Assembly (NCBI GenBank): GCA_025890175.1
Contig: JANPYM010000006.1
Location: 900,376 to 964,375, forward strand
Reading direction: 5' to 3'
From: Ciborinia camelliae
Lineage: Eukaryota; Ascomycota; Leotiomycetes; Helotiales; Sclerotiniaceae
Length of the DNA stretch: 64,000 nt
The notes below the pieces were generated by a model. The model had not been told where the DNA came from, did not search any database, and was given only the letters and a program-made list of their open reading frames with translations. The translations under genes and the position numbers were made by a program. This document shows, in pieces, positions 22,384-33,926 of this stretch. How positions within the stretch are numbered: position 1 is the first letter of the stretch; each line of letters begins with the position of its first letter.

Positions 22384-25300
22384 ATGGCAGATAATGTGTA
22401 AGTATTCCTATTTCCTCTTGTTAATTCTATCCATTTCATGATTTCTCTCACAATTAAAATCAATTGAAAACATCAATCCAGCTCTAGTGGAAGGAGTTTC
22501 TTCTTTCCTTCATGGAGAGAAAATTTAGAGAATCAACATCCAAGCAATCCATGGCTTTTAGAGCTATTCAAACTAACAATTATTGATTTATAGATCGATA
22601 AATTCAGAGCAGCTCGTTGCTGCTATTCCAAACTCTTTTGGACCACAGAACCTTCACGCCAAAAAGTCTCTCAATTATATCGCTGCTTGCTCTGGTGATA
22701 TTTACGATTTTAAAGTCGGAAATCTTGAAACTCCAGATCGCCCCCTTGAAAGCACGAATATTGAAGAGCAACAGAGCTACGAAATCAAGAACTACCCAGA
22801 GCTGAACATTGCTAATTATGAGATCGTGAGAAATACCATCTTCGACTTCAGAACTTGCCGATTCCGCCCGAAGCCCTCACAATCTGTAACTTCAAGTTTA
22901 GACGGTGAGTTCTATCGAGTTGCTTCTTAACTGCAGACAGATCAGCTGATAGCTACTTTCCAGGTTGGGATAAGGATCCACTCGGTACTTGGCGATATAA
23001 TCAACCGGATAGAAATCCCAGAGTTGATAGGATCAAGTTCTTAGATTGGAATAGAGTACCAGATTGGCACTTTCCAGCAAACATGGACAAGACCGAGGGG
23101 ATCATTAGATGGTCGCCAAACTCGGCTCGTGCTCAGTTTGTCGCGTTCAATCTAAATTACAGAATTCTTCAAGTCTATGAGGCCAAGGGTCTCGCACAGC
23201 CAGGAAATTTCGAGTATGAACCCCTTTCTCGTTATATTGACATCCCTTCTTTAAACACTTTCGACTGGTCGCCAATCGTCGAAGGATTGGTTGCTGTCGG
23301 TACTTCTAGTGGCGAGCTTCAACTACTACGAGTTGACGACAATTCGAATGCTGTTTTATCTCTTTCCATTAAGCAGCCTAGATCATGTCAAGCTGTCGCC
23401 TTTAACACTACTGGATTACTAGCAATTGGTCTCGAAAGAGTTCGTAATGATGGCTCTCTGCAAATTTGGGATGTTAATCAACGTCTAGCTGGTTGGGATA
23501 CTTCTCAGCCAGGATGGAAAGTACCAAATAACGCGGTCGAGCCTAGAAAGTTAGAGTCGGCCACCGTGAGTGGAAGTAAAAGAGGCACCCGTGACGGCGC
23601 TACTGACAGTATACAGGTAACTAGCATTAAGTTCTTCGAGGATCAACCACAAACCCTTGCTATTGGAATCAAAAACTCTTGTGTGCGAATTCACGACCTC
23701 AGAGGTTAGTTTGGTTGCATCTCGTTAGTATCACATCCTAACATATAACAGATCCAAATCCTGGAGTTATCACATTTCCAACCAAATGCAACAACAACCT
23801 TACCATAGACTACTCTGACCCCAATTACTTTGCATCCTCTTCTTTAGATCAGCCTGGACTTATGGTCTGGGACCGTCGTGCCAGCACTCGAGCCACTGCT
23901 TCTCCATTGTACTTGGATGCTTTCGACAATGACGGATATACTTGGGGAGCTGCTCTACAATTGAAGAAGGTCATTTCTACCGACAAACAAGGCTCATATA
24001 TTAAATCCTTGCGCTATTGCCGAGAACAGCGTGGAACTTTGGGTGTTCTCTCAAATGCCGGCCAGCTTCAAATCTTGAAAACCAACAAGGAGTATTACGA
24101 TCCTGGTTCCGAAGATGATGTTAAAGGAAGTCCAGAACTACTTCAGGTCAAGAAGTCATTTGATCTCGAATACCCATATTTCGACTCGGATCGTGGACGC
24201 AGACAGGAAGATAGGATTATTTCTTTCGACTGGTTAACACTTGGCACTACGGATCTACAACCTCGTGTTGTTGCATTGAGAGCTTCTGGGTCATTTGAAA
24301 TCATGCAAACACCGCCCACTACCAATGGTCAAATGATGGACTTTATGCCATGGCAACCACCTCACAATCATGATAAAGTACCATATCATACTTTGATGGA
24401 CTTCGCAGATCCCATTGAGCGTAGAGCGAATCTTGGTCCTCTTTACGCAAACGAGTTGAAATCTCAAATACCCGTGTTTGGACCAGATGGATACAATACT
24501 CCGCATGTTCAAAGCAAACTAGCCACTGCTCTCGACAAGGCTCTCGAACGTCCTGAAGCTTCGGCATCAGATGTCAAGATCGAGACACCTGGCAGCCAAA
24601 TTAGTAGGGCAGCTTTCACGAAGTCAACCTTTTCAGAGGCTATCGACCGGCAGCTTTCCACCGTCAATGACCCGGTGTCGGAAACTTTCGCGAAGAGAGG
24701 TGGTCTCAGCGATGATGATGGCCCTGATTTCTTGAACAATAAGCTCTCTGCTATGGACCTTGGAAGCGAGATGAGGAACCCGAATTCGTCGACGACCGAC
24801 ATTTTGTCAAGCAGGGAGATGCATGAATTATTACTTGAATCTCGCATACCATCTTCCAAAGCCGAGGCTATGCTGATCGATAATCTATTCATTCAACGTG
24901 CTCTCAACGGTTACTTGTTTGATTGCGATAAAAACAAATCAGTTGTGAAAGAAGATCCATGGCTCACAGACATATGGTATTGGATTTCAGGTATGTTACT
25001 CTCTGGTATTTTTGATTTTGGCTAATGTACTTAGTTGCCGAGAAAGCAGCCAAGGATGACGGCATGTTGTCTTCAAACGTTGACCTTAGCTATTTGGGAG
25101 TCTATACCTTATGGAACAACAACCTAGGTGGAAAGGCTGAATCAAGACTTGTCGACAGCACTATTGTCCCTGATCGTACTCAATGGGAACGACTTATTGC
25201 TGTTATTAATAAGCGTGTCGGCTACGAAGATTATACTGGTGTGCCAACTATGAAGCCACAACACCGACAATTGTGTCTTGCCCAGTGTGGCTTTGCAAAA

Positions 25301-26410
25301 CCTGCAGCAGAACTAAAACAAATGCTTACACGTCTAGAAGGAAGAGGAGAATATACCAAAGCAGCTGCACGGGCACTTTTTGAGGGAGAACCTGAACAGG
25401 CGGTCGATATCCTCAGACGTGGAGATAAAGAGATGATATTTGTCGCTGTAGCACTCGATGTTACTATCAAGAGTCCTTCAAATGTCGATCTCTCTAATTG
25501 GAGCAAGCAACTTCAAAATCAAGCTCAAATGTCCGGAGATCCTTATCTACGAGCTATCTTTGGCTATGTCACAACTCGGGACTGGGAGGTCATTGCAAAT
25601 GAGGCATCTCTTCCATTGAGATATCGCGCTGGGGTGGCTTTAAGATACCTTAGTGACCTTCAACTTACAGAGTGGCTTGACAAGGAAATGGAAGAAGCTA
25701 TCAAACACGGAGATATCGAAGGCATTGTTCTTGCAGGAATCACCGATGACATGGTAGATATCCTCGCAAAATATGTCGCAAAGTTTTTTGATTATCAAAC
25801 CGCCATACTAATCATGTCTTTCTGCTACCCCCGCTACATCTCGGACATCCGTTGCGATGCCTGGCGTCAAAACTATCAAGCTTATCTAAACCGCCACCAA
25901 CAATTCATCCTACGTGTCCAATTTGACCAAGGCTCGGCCAAGAAATCTCGCCAACGAAGCGGTGTTGCAGTCGTTAAACCCCCAATCCGCCAAGTTACTG
26001 TCCGTTGTCTCTACTGCGATACCCGTTCCTCGAATGATCGACATAATGCTACAGGCGCAGCTCCGGCACCTCCTAATTCCTCCGCCGGTCCTTCATCTTC
26101 CACTGCCGATGAACGCAATCCTCTAATGTTCAGCGGTATTAATGCCGGTCTCAGCTGCCCTCGCTGCGGCTCGCATCTACCTCGTTGTGCAGTCTGTTTA
26201 GAGATTTGTGGTGCTCCTAGGTCAGATAAGCCTGAACTTTCGGATGATCCAATGGTGAGGAGAACGGGTAACCAGTTGACCTTTTGTATGAAATGTAAAC
26301 ATGCTAATCATATGGATCATGCGATTACTTGGTTCGATAAGCATGTGGAGTGTCCGATTTCGGAGTGCAATTGCAGATGTAACTTCAGGGCTAACATCGA
26401 TATTGCTTAA
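22384..26410 (+). CDS. SEA4: SEA/GATOR2 complex subunit Sea4 (Mio homologue)
   Basis: Five exons (22384-22397, 22594-22904, 22964-23704, 23752-24990, 25035-26410) give 1226 residues. The N-terminal half has WD-like blades (IIRWSPNSARAQFVAFN, FDWSPIVEGLVAVGTSSGE, LQIWDVNQR, GLMVWDRR). A helical solenoid follows (LSYLGVYTLWNN, AAARALFEGEPEQAVDILRRG). The C terminus is a Cys/His-rich zinc-binding domain: CLYC, CPRC, CAVCLEICG, CMKCKHANHMDHAITWF, CPISECNCRC. This is the Mio/Sea4 architecture. The complex acts at the vacuole and counters the SEACIT/GATOR1 brake on TORC1. Exon 1 is only 14 nt. Length is close to the family's usual 1000-1200 residues. Confidence 0.92.
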
Positions 26411-27296
26411 GTTTACGATGGAATGAAAGGATCGGTGATAGGCACAATTTTCAATGGCGTTATTGATTGCATGGTTGCATATGGGTGAAAATACCCCCTT
26501 CTAGGATGAAACTAGAAGCTTAGTTATGAGAACAAAATACCAAGATGAATTTAAGCGACTCGGATATTATTCTTGCTTGCGGTGATGTTTATGGAAGATT
26601 TCTTGACATTATTACTCAAAGAGTCACTTTCACACAGTATGGTTGTGGATTAGGATAATGCTTTCTTTTTTGGATTTTCAAAAAAAAAAAGATCTTCGCT
26701 ATTGGGCCTGATAAGTAGTCAGTCACCATACTCAAATATGGCACGTCATAAACTATCTACGGTATCTAAACAGACAAGATAAAGTGCCACTACCATCCAC
26801 CCATAAGATAGTGTCGGTCAAACTTAGAAAGGGCCAATTCAATCTAATCTCGCTTCAAAAATGACTTGTGGGCATGGGCACGTAGGTGTATTTTAGCCAT
26901 GTTTTTGTTGTACTTTGTTTTGGTCCAATTCTTAAATTTGAAGTTTTACGGATGGCATGTTGATCTTTTACTGGAATTTAAATCGTTTTGCAGCTTTATA
27001 AAGTAATCTTAGATTGAACGAACGGAGTGGAATGGAACAATATACACAGTAGTGATTGATTGTAGTTTTATTAATGGTAAGAACCTTCCCAGTGGAAGAT
27101 TTCTTAGCACTCACTCATCTTTACAACAGTCTGTTTCACAGGTTCTGAACAAGCATGGACTGAGATAAAGTGTTTAATTAAATTGCTATTAGACCTTCTG
27201 TATTATGTTTCGTTGTGGCTAGGGGGGAAAAAGAAAAAAAGTGAAACTAGCCCTTGATATCGTAAGCCATCCTAATTGTATGATTAGAATATCATA
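26411..27296. other. Convergent intergenic region
   Basis: About 0.9 kb between two genes ending towards each other; AT-rich with an A10 run near 26681. No gene seen. Confidence 0.6.
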
Positions 27297-30200
27297 TCAC
27301 AAACCCCACTGATCCAACCACATCTCAAGAATCGCCTTATCGATTGGTTTCATCTCAGCCAGAGTTTTGCTGATTGCTACACTCTGCTCAGTCGCATACT
27401 TGATCTCATCCTTACCATCTCCCAATTGTTTGATCATCCTCAGTGCTGGTTTCAACGTCGGTCCTACGATCTCATGAGCTTCATGGCTAGAACTGTATAT
27501 ATCCATCTCCCGGACCCAATCTTGCAATGGAATAATCTTGGCCTGCTTCCCAAATCGGTCTTGCTGTATTGAGACGAATAGTGTCCATGGAACGGGTGTT
27601 GGATTGACGATGTTGAATACTTGAAGGGTGGTCGGGGATTTGGGTGTTTCATTTGAGGATATGATATCGGTTATTACGTGGGCGACCTTATCGATAGGTA
27701 GCCAGTCAATAGGTGCCAGTTTCGAGGCGATGAGACCAAGAGTCTTGGATGCTTGGAGAACGGGATATAACCATTCTTGTCTAGGCCATGGAGGATCGTT
27801 AGGATTGGCAGATCCGCCGATCTGTCCAACGCGTAAAATGGTAACGGGAACTGTCGCAAGTTTAGGAAAAGTTAGTAACTGCTTGATTTGGGAGGGTTGA
27901 AGGAGATAGAAGGAAAAGGAGAAGCAGAAACAGAAACAGCGTTCGTTTTTTTGCATTTGGATGATGACGTGGAGAAAGTAAGTTATGAGACATGAAATAT
28001 GTAACTTACCACCCACCTCCCGACTAGCAGTCCCCAGAATCTCCTCAGCAACCCTCTTACTCTCCGCATAGCCCAGCCCCAAAGCCCGCTCAAAATTCTC
28101 GACGCCCAACACTTCCTCACCAATCACCTCCTTCGTCTCCATAACCGCCGACACCGAACTCACAAAATATATCCTTGCTCCCTTTCTACTCTGCACACTC
28201 ATGTCAATCACATGTCGTACACTCTCAATGTATGGTGTTTCGAAGGATCGAAGTGCTAAGTTGAAATCGACTTTCCATGCATTGTTTAGGATGATATCGA
28301 CATCTTGAAGGAGGAGAGAGAGATTCGAGGGGGATAGGTTTAGGCTTGGGGAAGAGAGATTGATGGTTAGGAATTGGAGTTTCGAGAGGTAATTGCGGGG
28401 GATTCCTCGGTTGAGTAAGAGGGTTTCTTGGAACTGGCGGGCGGACGGGTTACGGTTGAGACAGTAGATACGAGATATTTTTTTATTTGATAAGAGGGTG
28501 CATAGAATAGCGGTGCCTAATGTACCCGTTGATCCTGTAATCGCGACGCATATTTCAGAAGTTAGTGGAACAGATACAGGATTGGATTCGGATCGCACTG
28601 GAAGATCACGAGTATATTTCCTAACCAGTTCTTCCATGTTCGAAATTCGTGCCTGGGTGTTGCTTCTATTTGGAATCTTGCGGGAGTTCAGAAAATTATA
28701 GAACACAGTGACCAATTGGTCAATGGTCGGATTCTGATATATCATCTCCGGTGATATCCATGATGTGTTGGAATTAGACGAGTGGACATGCTTTGCAATG
28801 CCAGATTTCAGTGTGGCTACCAGCTCATTAATTTTGAGAGAGTCTAAACCATGGGAGAACAGGTCTTCGCTATCTGCAGCATCCACAGCAGCTGGAAAGC
28901 AAGAGACGACGATAGAGCATACGAATTGTAGAACTGACTGGCGCTCAAAGGTAGCTTTGAGAGTTGGTATTTTGTCTGAATATAGTAGCTTGGTCTGGCT
29001 ATACAAGGAATCAATCTCTTCCTTGAAAGTTTGTTCCGTGAGCTTTCGTACAATGGTTCCCTTACCGGCACGTGAAAATGGCTTATCGGCAACGATAATG
29101 TTTGAAATTAGGATACGTCCATGGCCAGGTACCAATGTGTTGGCTTCCTCGATCCGAGGCCAGAGGGTCTTAATCAAAGACCCCTTTTCATCACCTTGAA
29201 CATGCGGTTTAGGTTCTAAAAGGAGACTGGCACGTATTTTTCCATTTCCTATAACCAGCGCACCAGCGAGCAAGGGATGGCCTTGTATCATTAATTCCAT
29301 GGGAACGGGATTGAATTTCTCGCTATTAGATAGTACGATGATATCATCTCTGCGTCCATAATAATTCCACAGATTTTGCTTCGTCGGGTGGGGCTTGAAA
29401 AGATCCTTCGTTCGCCATTCTGTCACTCCCGGGAGATTATGATTCAAGGCAGAAATAGCCTCGGTACTTTCATCCGTGAATAGGACCATTTCGTATGCTC
29501 CATTTTCGTCTTCTGATGGCTGCATCTCCAGCTTGAAGTTGGGATTCCATTCCATATAAGCCCAATCATCTTTCGATTCTGGAATCAATTGTGGAACTTG
29601 AAAAGCTTCCGTGGAACCATATAACGAGCAGAGCTCCGTGACTTCCACCAGCTGCTTTCCTGCAGCAGGTGAGAATGGGGCACCGGTATAGCATAAGAAG
29701 TCCAGGCCCCTGAAGAATTCGATGCCTCCTGGTTCCTGGAGAAGCTGTTCCGCTATGGCGGGTGGAATATACAACGCGCGAAGCTTTTGATGCTTCATTA
29801 TTTCTTTGAGAAGAGATCCACTAGGTGGTAGAAGTGGTGGACCAAGAACGGGGCTGGATGCCTCTGTAAACGTAGGGTTTACTAAGTCATGGTAAGAAAA
29901 GAATGTTTCGGATCAAGAAAAAATACCAACTAACCGATATTAGACAGAAATCCCGCGAGATGGAAATACGGAAACACATGATAGAATTTCCCACCTCCCT
30001 GAAAATCCCAGACAGAAAAATCTCGTTTCCTCCGTCCCGAAACTCCAGAGATATTGCGCTCATTATCTAAGACTGCAAATGTACCATGAGTCATCGTGAT
30101 TGGCTTTGGAATACCTGTAGAACCCGAGGAATGCAATACCACAATAGGGTTATTTTTTGCTTCTTGAAATGTTTGTCCTTCATAGAAGAAAGATCTTCCA

Positions 30201-30742
30201 TCACCCTCCAGTATGGTTTGGAAAGAAGGAATGGCCAGACATCGAATCTCAGTCCTGACACTATGCAGTTGTTTTACGATAGGGCCGACTTCTTCCGCAT
30301 GAAGAACGATCGAACATTGCGTCTGTTCAAGCAGAGAGGCATTTGTAGCGGGAGGGTTTCGAGGTGAAGGGAATAGAACCTTGGAAATAATTTAGCTCTT
30401 TCCATCCTATTGAATAAATGAATAAATCTCACTCACCTTGTATCCGCACTTCAATGAGCCGAAGAAAACAGCAACACTTCGAAGGTCGGGTACGCCAATA
30501 TAGCATATCGTTTCAAATCGAGTACTTTTGCCTATGTTGTCTTGGATCCAGTGTGCGACGAAATCAGAGCATCGAGCCATATCTTGAAAAGTGATATCAC
30601 GAAAGCCCTCAGATAAATCAGAAGAGCGTGGAATAGAAGCGTAAAGCCTGCCCGGTGAGACCTTCGACAAGTAGTCAAGGGTCTGGTGGAGTTGCCTTGC
30701 GCCATAATCTGGCGATTGAGGAATTTGGGTAGAAGAAGCCAT
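27297..30742 (-). CDS. NRPS-like adenylate-forming reductase (A-T-R)
   Basis: Four exons (30437-30742, 29935-30379, 28010-29881, 27297-27850) give 1058 residues. The adenylation domain (about 1-560) has HSSGSTGIPK (A3), LYGSTEAF (A5), YYGRRDDIIVLSNSEKFNP (A7-A8) and a GKGTIVRKL lysine motif. A carrier domain follows at about 590 with DLFSHGLDSLK, whose Ser takes phosphopantetheine. The reductase domain (about 690-1058) has the NADPH motif AITGSTGTLG and YAESKRVAEE. There is no condensation domain. Such enzymes activate a carboxylic acid, tether it and release an aldehyde or alcohol. The substrate is unknown. No intact tailoring enzymes surround it, although a P450 fragment lies 2.2 kb beyond its 5' end. 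The last intron (27851-28009) has a TTACTAAC branch site. Confidence 0.9.
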
Positions 30743-32399
30743 GTTACGATGTAGTAAATCTAAGTGACTTTTGATTCCAGTAAAACATGGGGTTTCTCGA
30801 GGAGAGCACGGAGGAAGAGTTTTGGGGCATTTATCAAACTATCAACCCAAATAATTTACGTCTACTTCCCCGCATCTAACGTACGACTATTTAAGCACGA
30901 TTACTAACAGTTGGAAATTTGAAGTTATCCAAGGTTTACCTACCTAGTAGTTGACATATGCTTTGCCAGCAAACTGTTGGATGCTGATGGTTTGCCAATC
31001 AAAATGATTTCATGATTTTGAAATTATGAATACGAACTAATCAAGATCACCTATATGAGCTATATATGAAATAATATTATATTTGTTGGAAGGAGACGTG
31101 AATATTCTACATTCACTGCTACTGTACATAGTTTAACCCCAGAGTGTCTTGCCTAGGCCCCTCCCTGCCTATTGAATGCCATGTAGTTAGTCACGTGATC
31201 ACCCTCTATATTTAGATGGTGATCTTCTAAAGAGGCATAGTTCTTCTATCCGATTACAGATCGTAGATTCCTTGGTGACGTGCATGACACTTTTTTCAAA
31301 ATAAAAAGTTAAATAATTTAAATAAATACCTACCTAGTTATTAATCGATTAACTTGAATTCTACAAGGGGCTTTGCGCTTAAAAGTTTGTTCTGGGGGAT
31401 TTCGCTTGTTTTGCCGAATATTTTGCCGAATAACTAGTTTTTATTGGGTCATGTCAATATTGAAAGTTGAGACCGGTCGACTCTGTTCTGTAGTTTATCG
31501 AAAGATTACTTGAAGTTGGTTCGGTTCGTTTTAGGGTTTGTACAGAAGTGCGTTGCTCCCAAAGGAGGCTGGAGATCCTTCGATTGTTAGAATACCTATG
31601 GTGCGATGCAAACAGGAGTTCTCAAAGTCTATGGATCGTCAAACAGAAGCTCTCCATATAAATAGAGAAGAAATGACGAGGAAGAAAAGTGGAAAGAATT
31701 GTGGGTAAACTGGATGGGACGATAGAAGGTATAATACCCCATATTGATTACCATTGCCACATTTTGAGGGGAAAGTTTGAAGATAAACAGGAAAATTAAG
31801 GGTAAATTTAGCAAATGAAGTTGGCAACTGTTTATTGAAAGAACATGCTAGGTGCTGTTACGCTTAGTCCGACTAGCCTCTTCCTCTTTCGGCTCGTGAA
31901 GCAAAGGTCAGGCCCATTCCAGTCACACCTTGGAGTAATGGGATAATCCTACTGTCGTTGATGATATTTGCGGCGCAACATATTCCAAATATAGCGGCAG
32001 ATTCTTCAATCCATCTCCTCTTCGCATATGTGCCTCATCATACCCTAGACTATCGACGATATGCATGGATCAAGGGAGCACATCAAAAATTTAGTGCTTA
32101 TCTTAAACGGTAGTCGGTAGTCGTTGTACAAATAAATTGCGACATTAAAGAGGGAAAACTCCAAATAGCCAGTACAACCAGATGCAGAACTAGTATCACT
32201 AGAAACTCTTTTAGCGAACCCCATTTTTTTTGAAATCCTTCATTTTGTAGTCTAATTGATATCAACTAAGCTTTATAATTATACTTTAACAACTTACAAG
32301 GTGGTTATGCAACTAGTTGTATTGTTTGTACAAATGCCAGCAGATGTCACGATTTAATGAAATGCTACAGGAGGTAGGTAGGCGGGTGATCGATGCCCC
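30743..32399. other. Intergenic
   Basis: About 1.7 kb upstream of the NRPS-like gene. No gene, tRNA or transposon could be recognised; short open frames near 31630-31830 have no features of a real protein. Confidence 0.55.
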
Positions 32400-32590
32400 G
32401 TGCTTCAACGCGGGGGCACCCTCACATCCGCCACAGTTGAATGTTGTGCATCACCCGCAGTCGAGACACCTTCAATTTGGCGAGCTACTATACCCAGCGG
32501 CGCAGCATCAGCTCACGAGTCTTTGCAAATTTGGGATGTCGATCCTGCCCAGTCAGGCCTGGTTGTATTGCAAACTTTGTTCAACTTTCA
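32400..32590 (+). pseudogene. Possible enolase N-terminal fragment
   Basis: In an island of higher GC, one frame reads TVE, then after about 15 residues WRATIPSGAASAHESLQIWD. In enolase the equivalent stretch is a TVEV motif followed by a loop with PSGAS-x-G-x-HEA-x-E-x-RD. Order and spacing roughly fit, but only about 60 codons are covered, there is no start codon and no downstream part follows. If the match holds, this is an orphan degenerate fragment. It could also be chance similarity in a GC-rich patch. Confidence 0.3.
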
Positions 32591-32905
32591 CTGCCCATGC
32601 TTGCATTTCGTTCATGTGTGCTTGCTTACCTAGCTTGTAAAACGATATACAACAGCTCGCATCAACTCGGTGAAGCTGAGATTCCGGCATCCTTCAAGGC
32701 ACAATGAAATAAATGCATCAAGGGTAGTACGGCTGCTGACGAGTGATTCCCCTAAGGCTTAAATAATCTTTCAACGGCTCCTTGCTGTTAGCGACGAGTT
32801 CAATAACGGCGCTCTTCACAACATTTAAATCACAGCGGCCACTACTTTCTCATTGAATCTTGATGCCTTGATGATTCAACTCCTTGGCATTTCGGACTCT
32901 TCATA

Positions 32906-33209
32906 ATGGTGGTTTTCATATCCCAAACTATACCTAGGATCAAAATAGTAGGGACAGCAATTGAGGGTGTTGTTTCGAATCTCCTCTATTTTCTCCGTGG
33001 AGAGCATCATCTAGTTGCTCCTACGATTCTCCTAGCCGCACTCGCAGCCGCTGCTTTCATCCTCTGCAGTGAATATCATGTCAACCTTGCCCAAACCGCA
33101 ACCAATACTTTCCTCGTAGTCGCCGCCTACAATGCTGCTTTCTTTACTAGTATGATCATTTATCGTACCATATTTCATACCCTTTCGTTCTATCCATCCA
33201 TCCGTCCAA
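32906..33209 (+). pseudogene. Cytochrome P450 N-terminal fragment
   Basis: From an ATG at 32906 the translation has a hydrophobic region (LVAPTILLAALAAAAFILCS), a second one (TFLVVAAYNAAFFTSMIIYR), and then IYRTIFHTLSFYPSIRP. In fungal P450s the signal anchor is followed by a YR-x-x-FHPL-x-x-(Y/F)PGP hinge. Here Pro to Thr and Gly-Pro to Ser-Ile changes are visible. The similarity stops about 100 residues in, where low-complexity CCCATC-type repeats begin. No haem-binding or I-helix region is found downstream. I infer a truncated gene; it may be a remnant of a tailoring enzyme associated with the nearby NRPS-like gene. Confidence 0.5.
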
Positions 33210-33926
33210 TTCTTCCAATTCTCCCCCCCCCAAAAACATACCATACCACACAATCCAACCCAACCCATCCCCATCCCCATCCCCATCCCCTACAATCACA
33301 TATTCAAAAAACAATACGCACACCAATAAAACAATAAAACAAATAAACAAAGATAGAAGATAGGTTTTTTCCTTGTTACTTGTTACTTTTTCCTTTTCCT
33401 TTTTCCTGATTCTAAATAATGACTTAATCACTCAATCATGCATGAATGGTTGGGTTAGGTTGCACATCGGCGACTAGCTCCTTTTATCTTTCTCCATTCC
33501 AATCCAATCCCTCCACTCCATCCCATCCCATCCACCTTGCTCAATCAATCAAAGCTCCAGCTCCAGCGCAAGCACAACCACCACAAAAGTCAAGCGACAC
33601 GACACCCATTCATCCATATCCCAATGCGTTATCACGACCTAAAAAAGAGCATCGTGGAAAAAAAAAAGAGGACCATGTTTTCATTGTTCCATCCCAAATG
33701 CCTGAATATCCATCCATTCGTGATAAGGTTTAACTTTATTTCTCGTGTCAATAACCGGCCAACCATGATATAATGATCCATTCCAACGCCATTTGAAAAT
33801 GCAACAATGATTAACTCTCCTGCCCAACAATGAATGATGTTCCCACATCTGCCCCAATATCAACGGAACCTCATCGTCCTGTGTGATTCCATCATCTCTC
33901 GCCCCCAAAACAACTAACGCTGCCCT
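33210..33926. other. Intergenic, low-complexity
   Basis: About 0.7 kb with (CCCATC)n near 33269-33292, T/C-rich stretches and CCATT runs. No gene seen. Confidence 0.6.
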
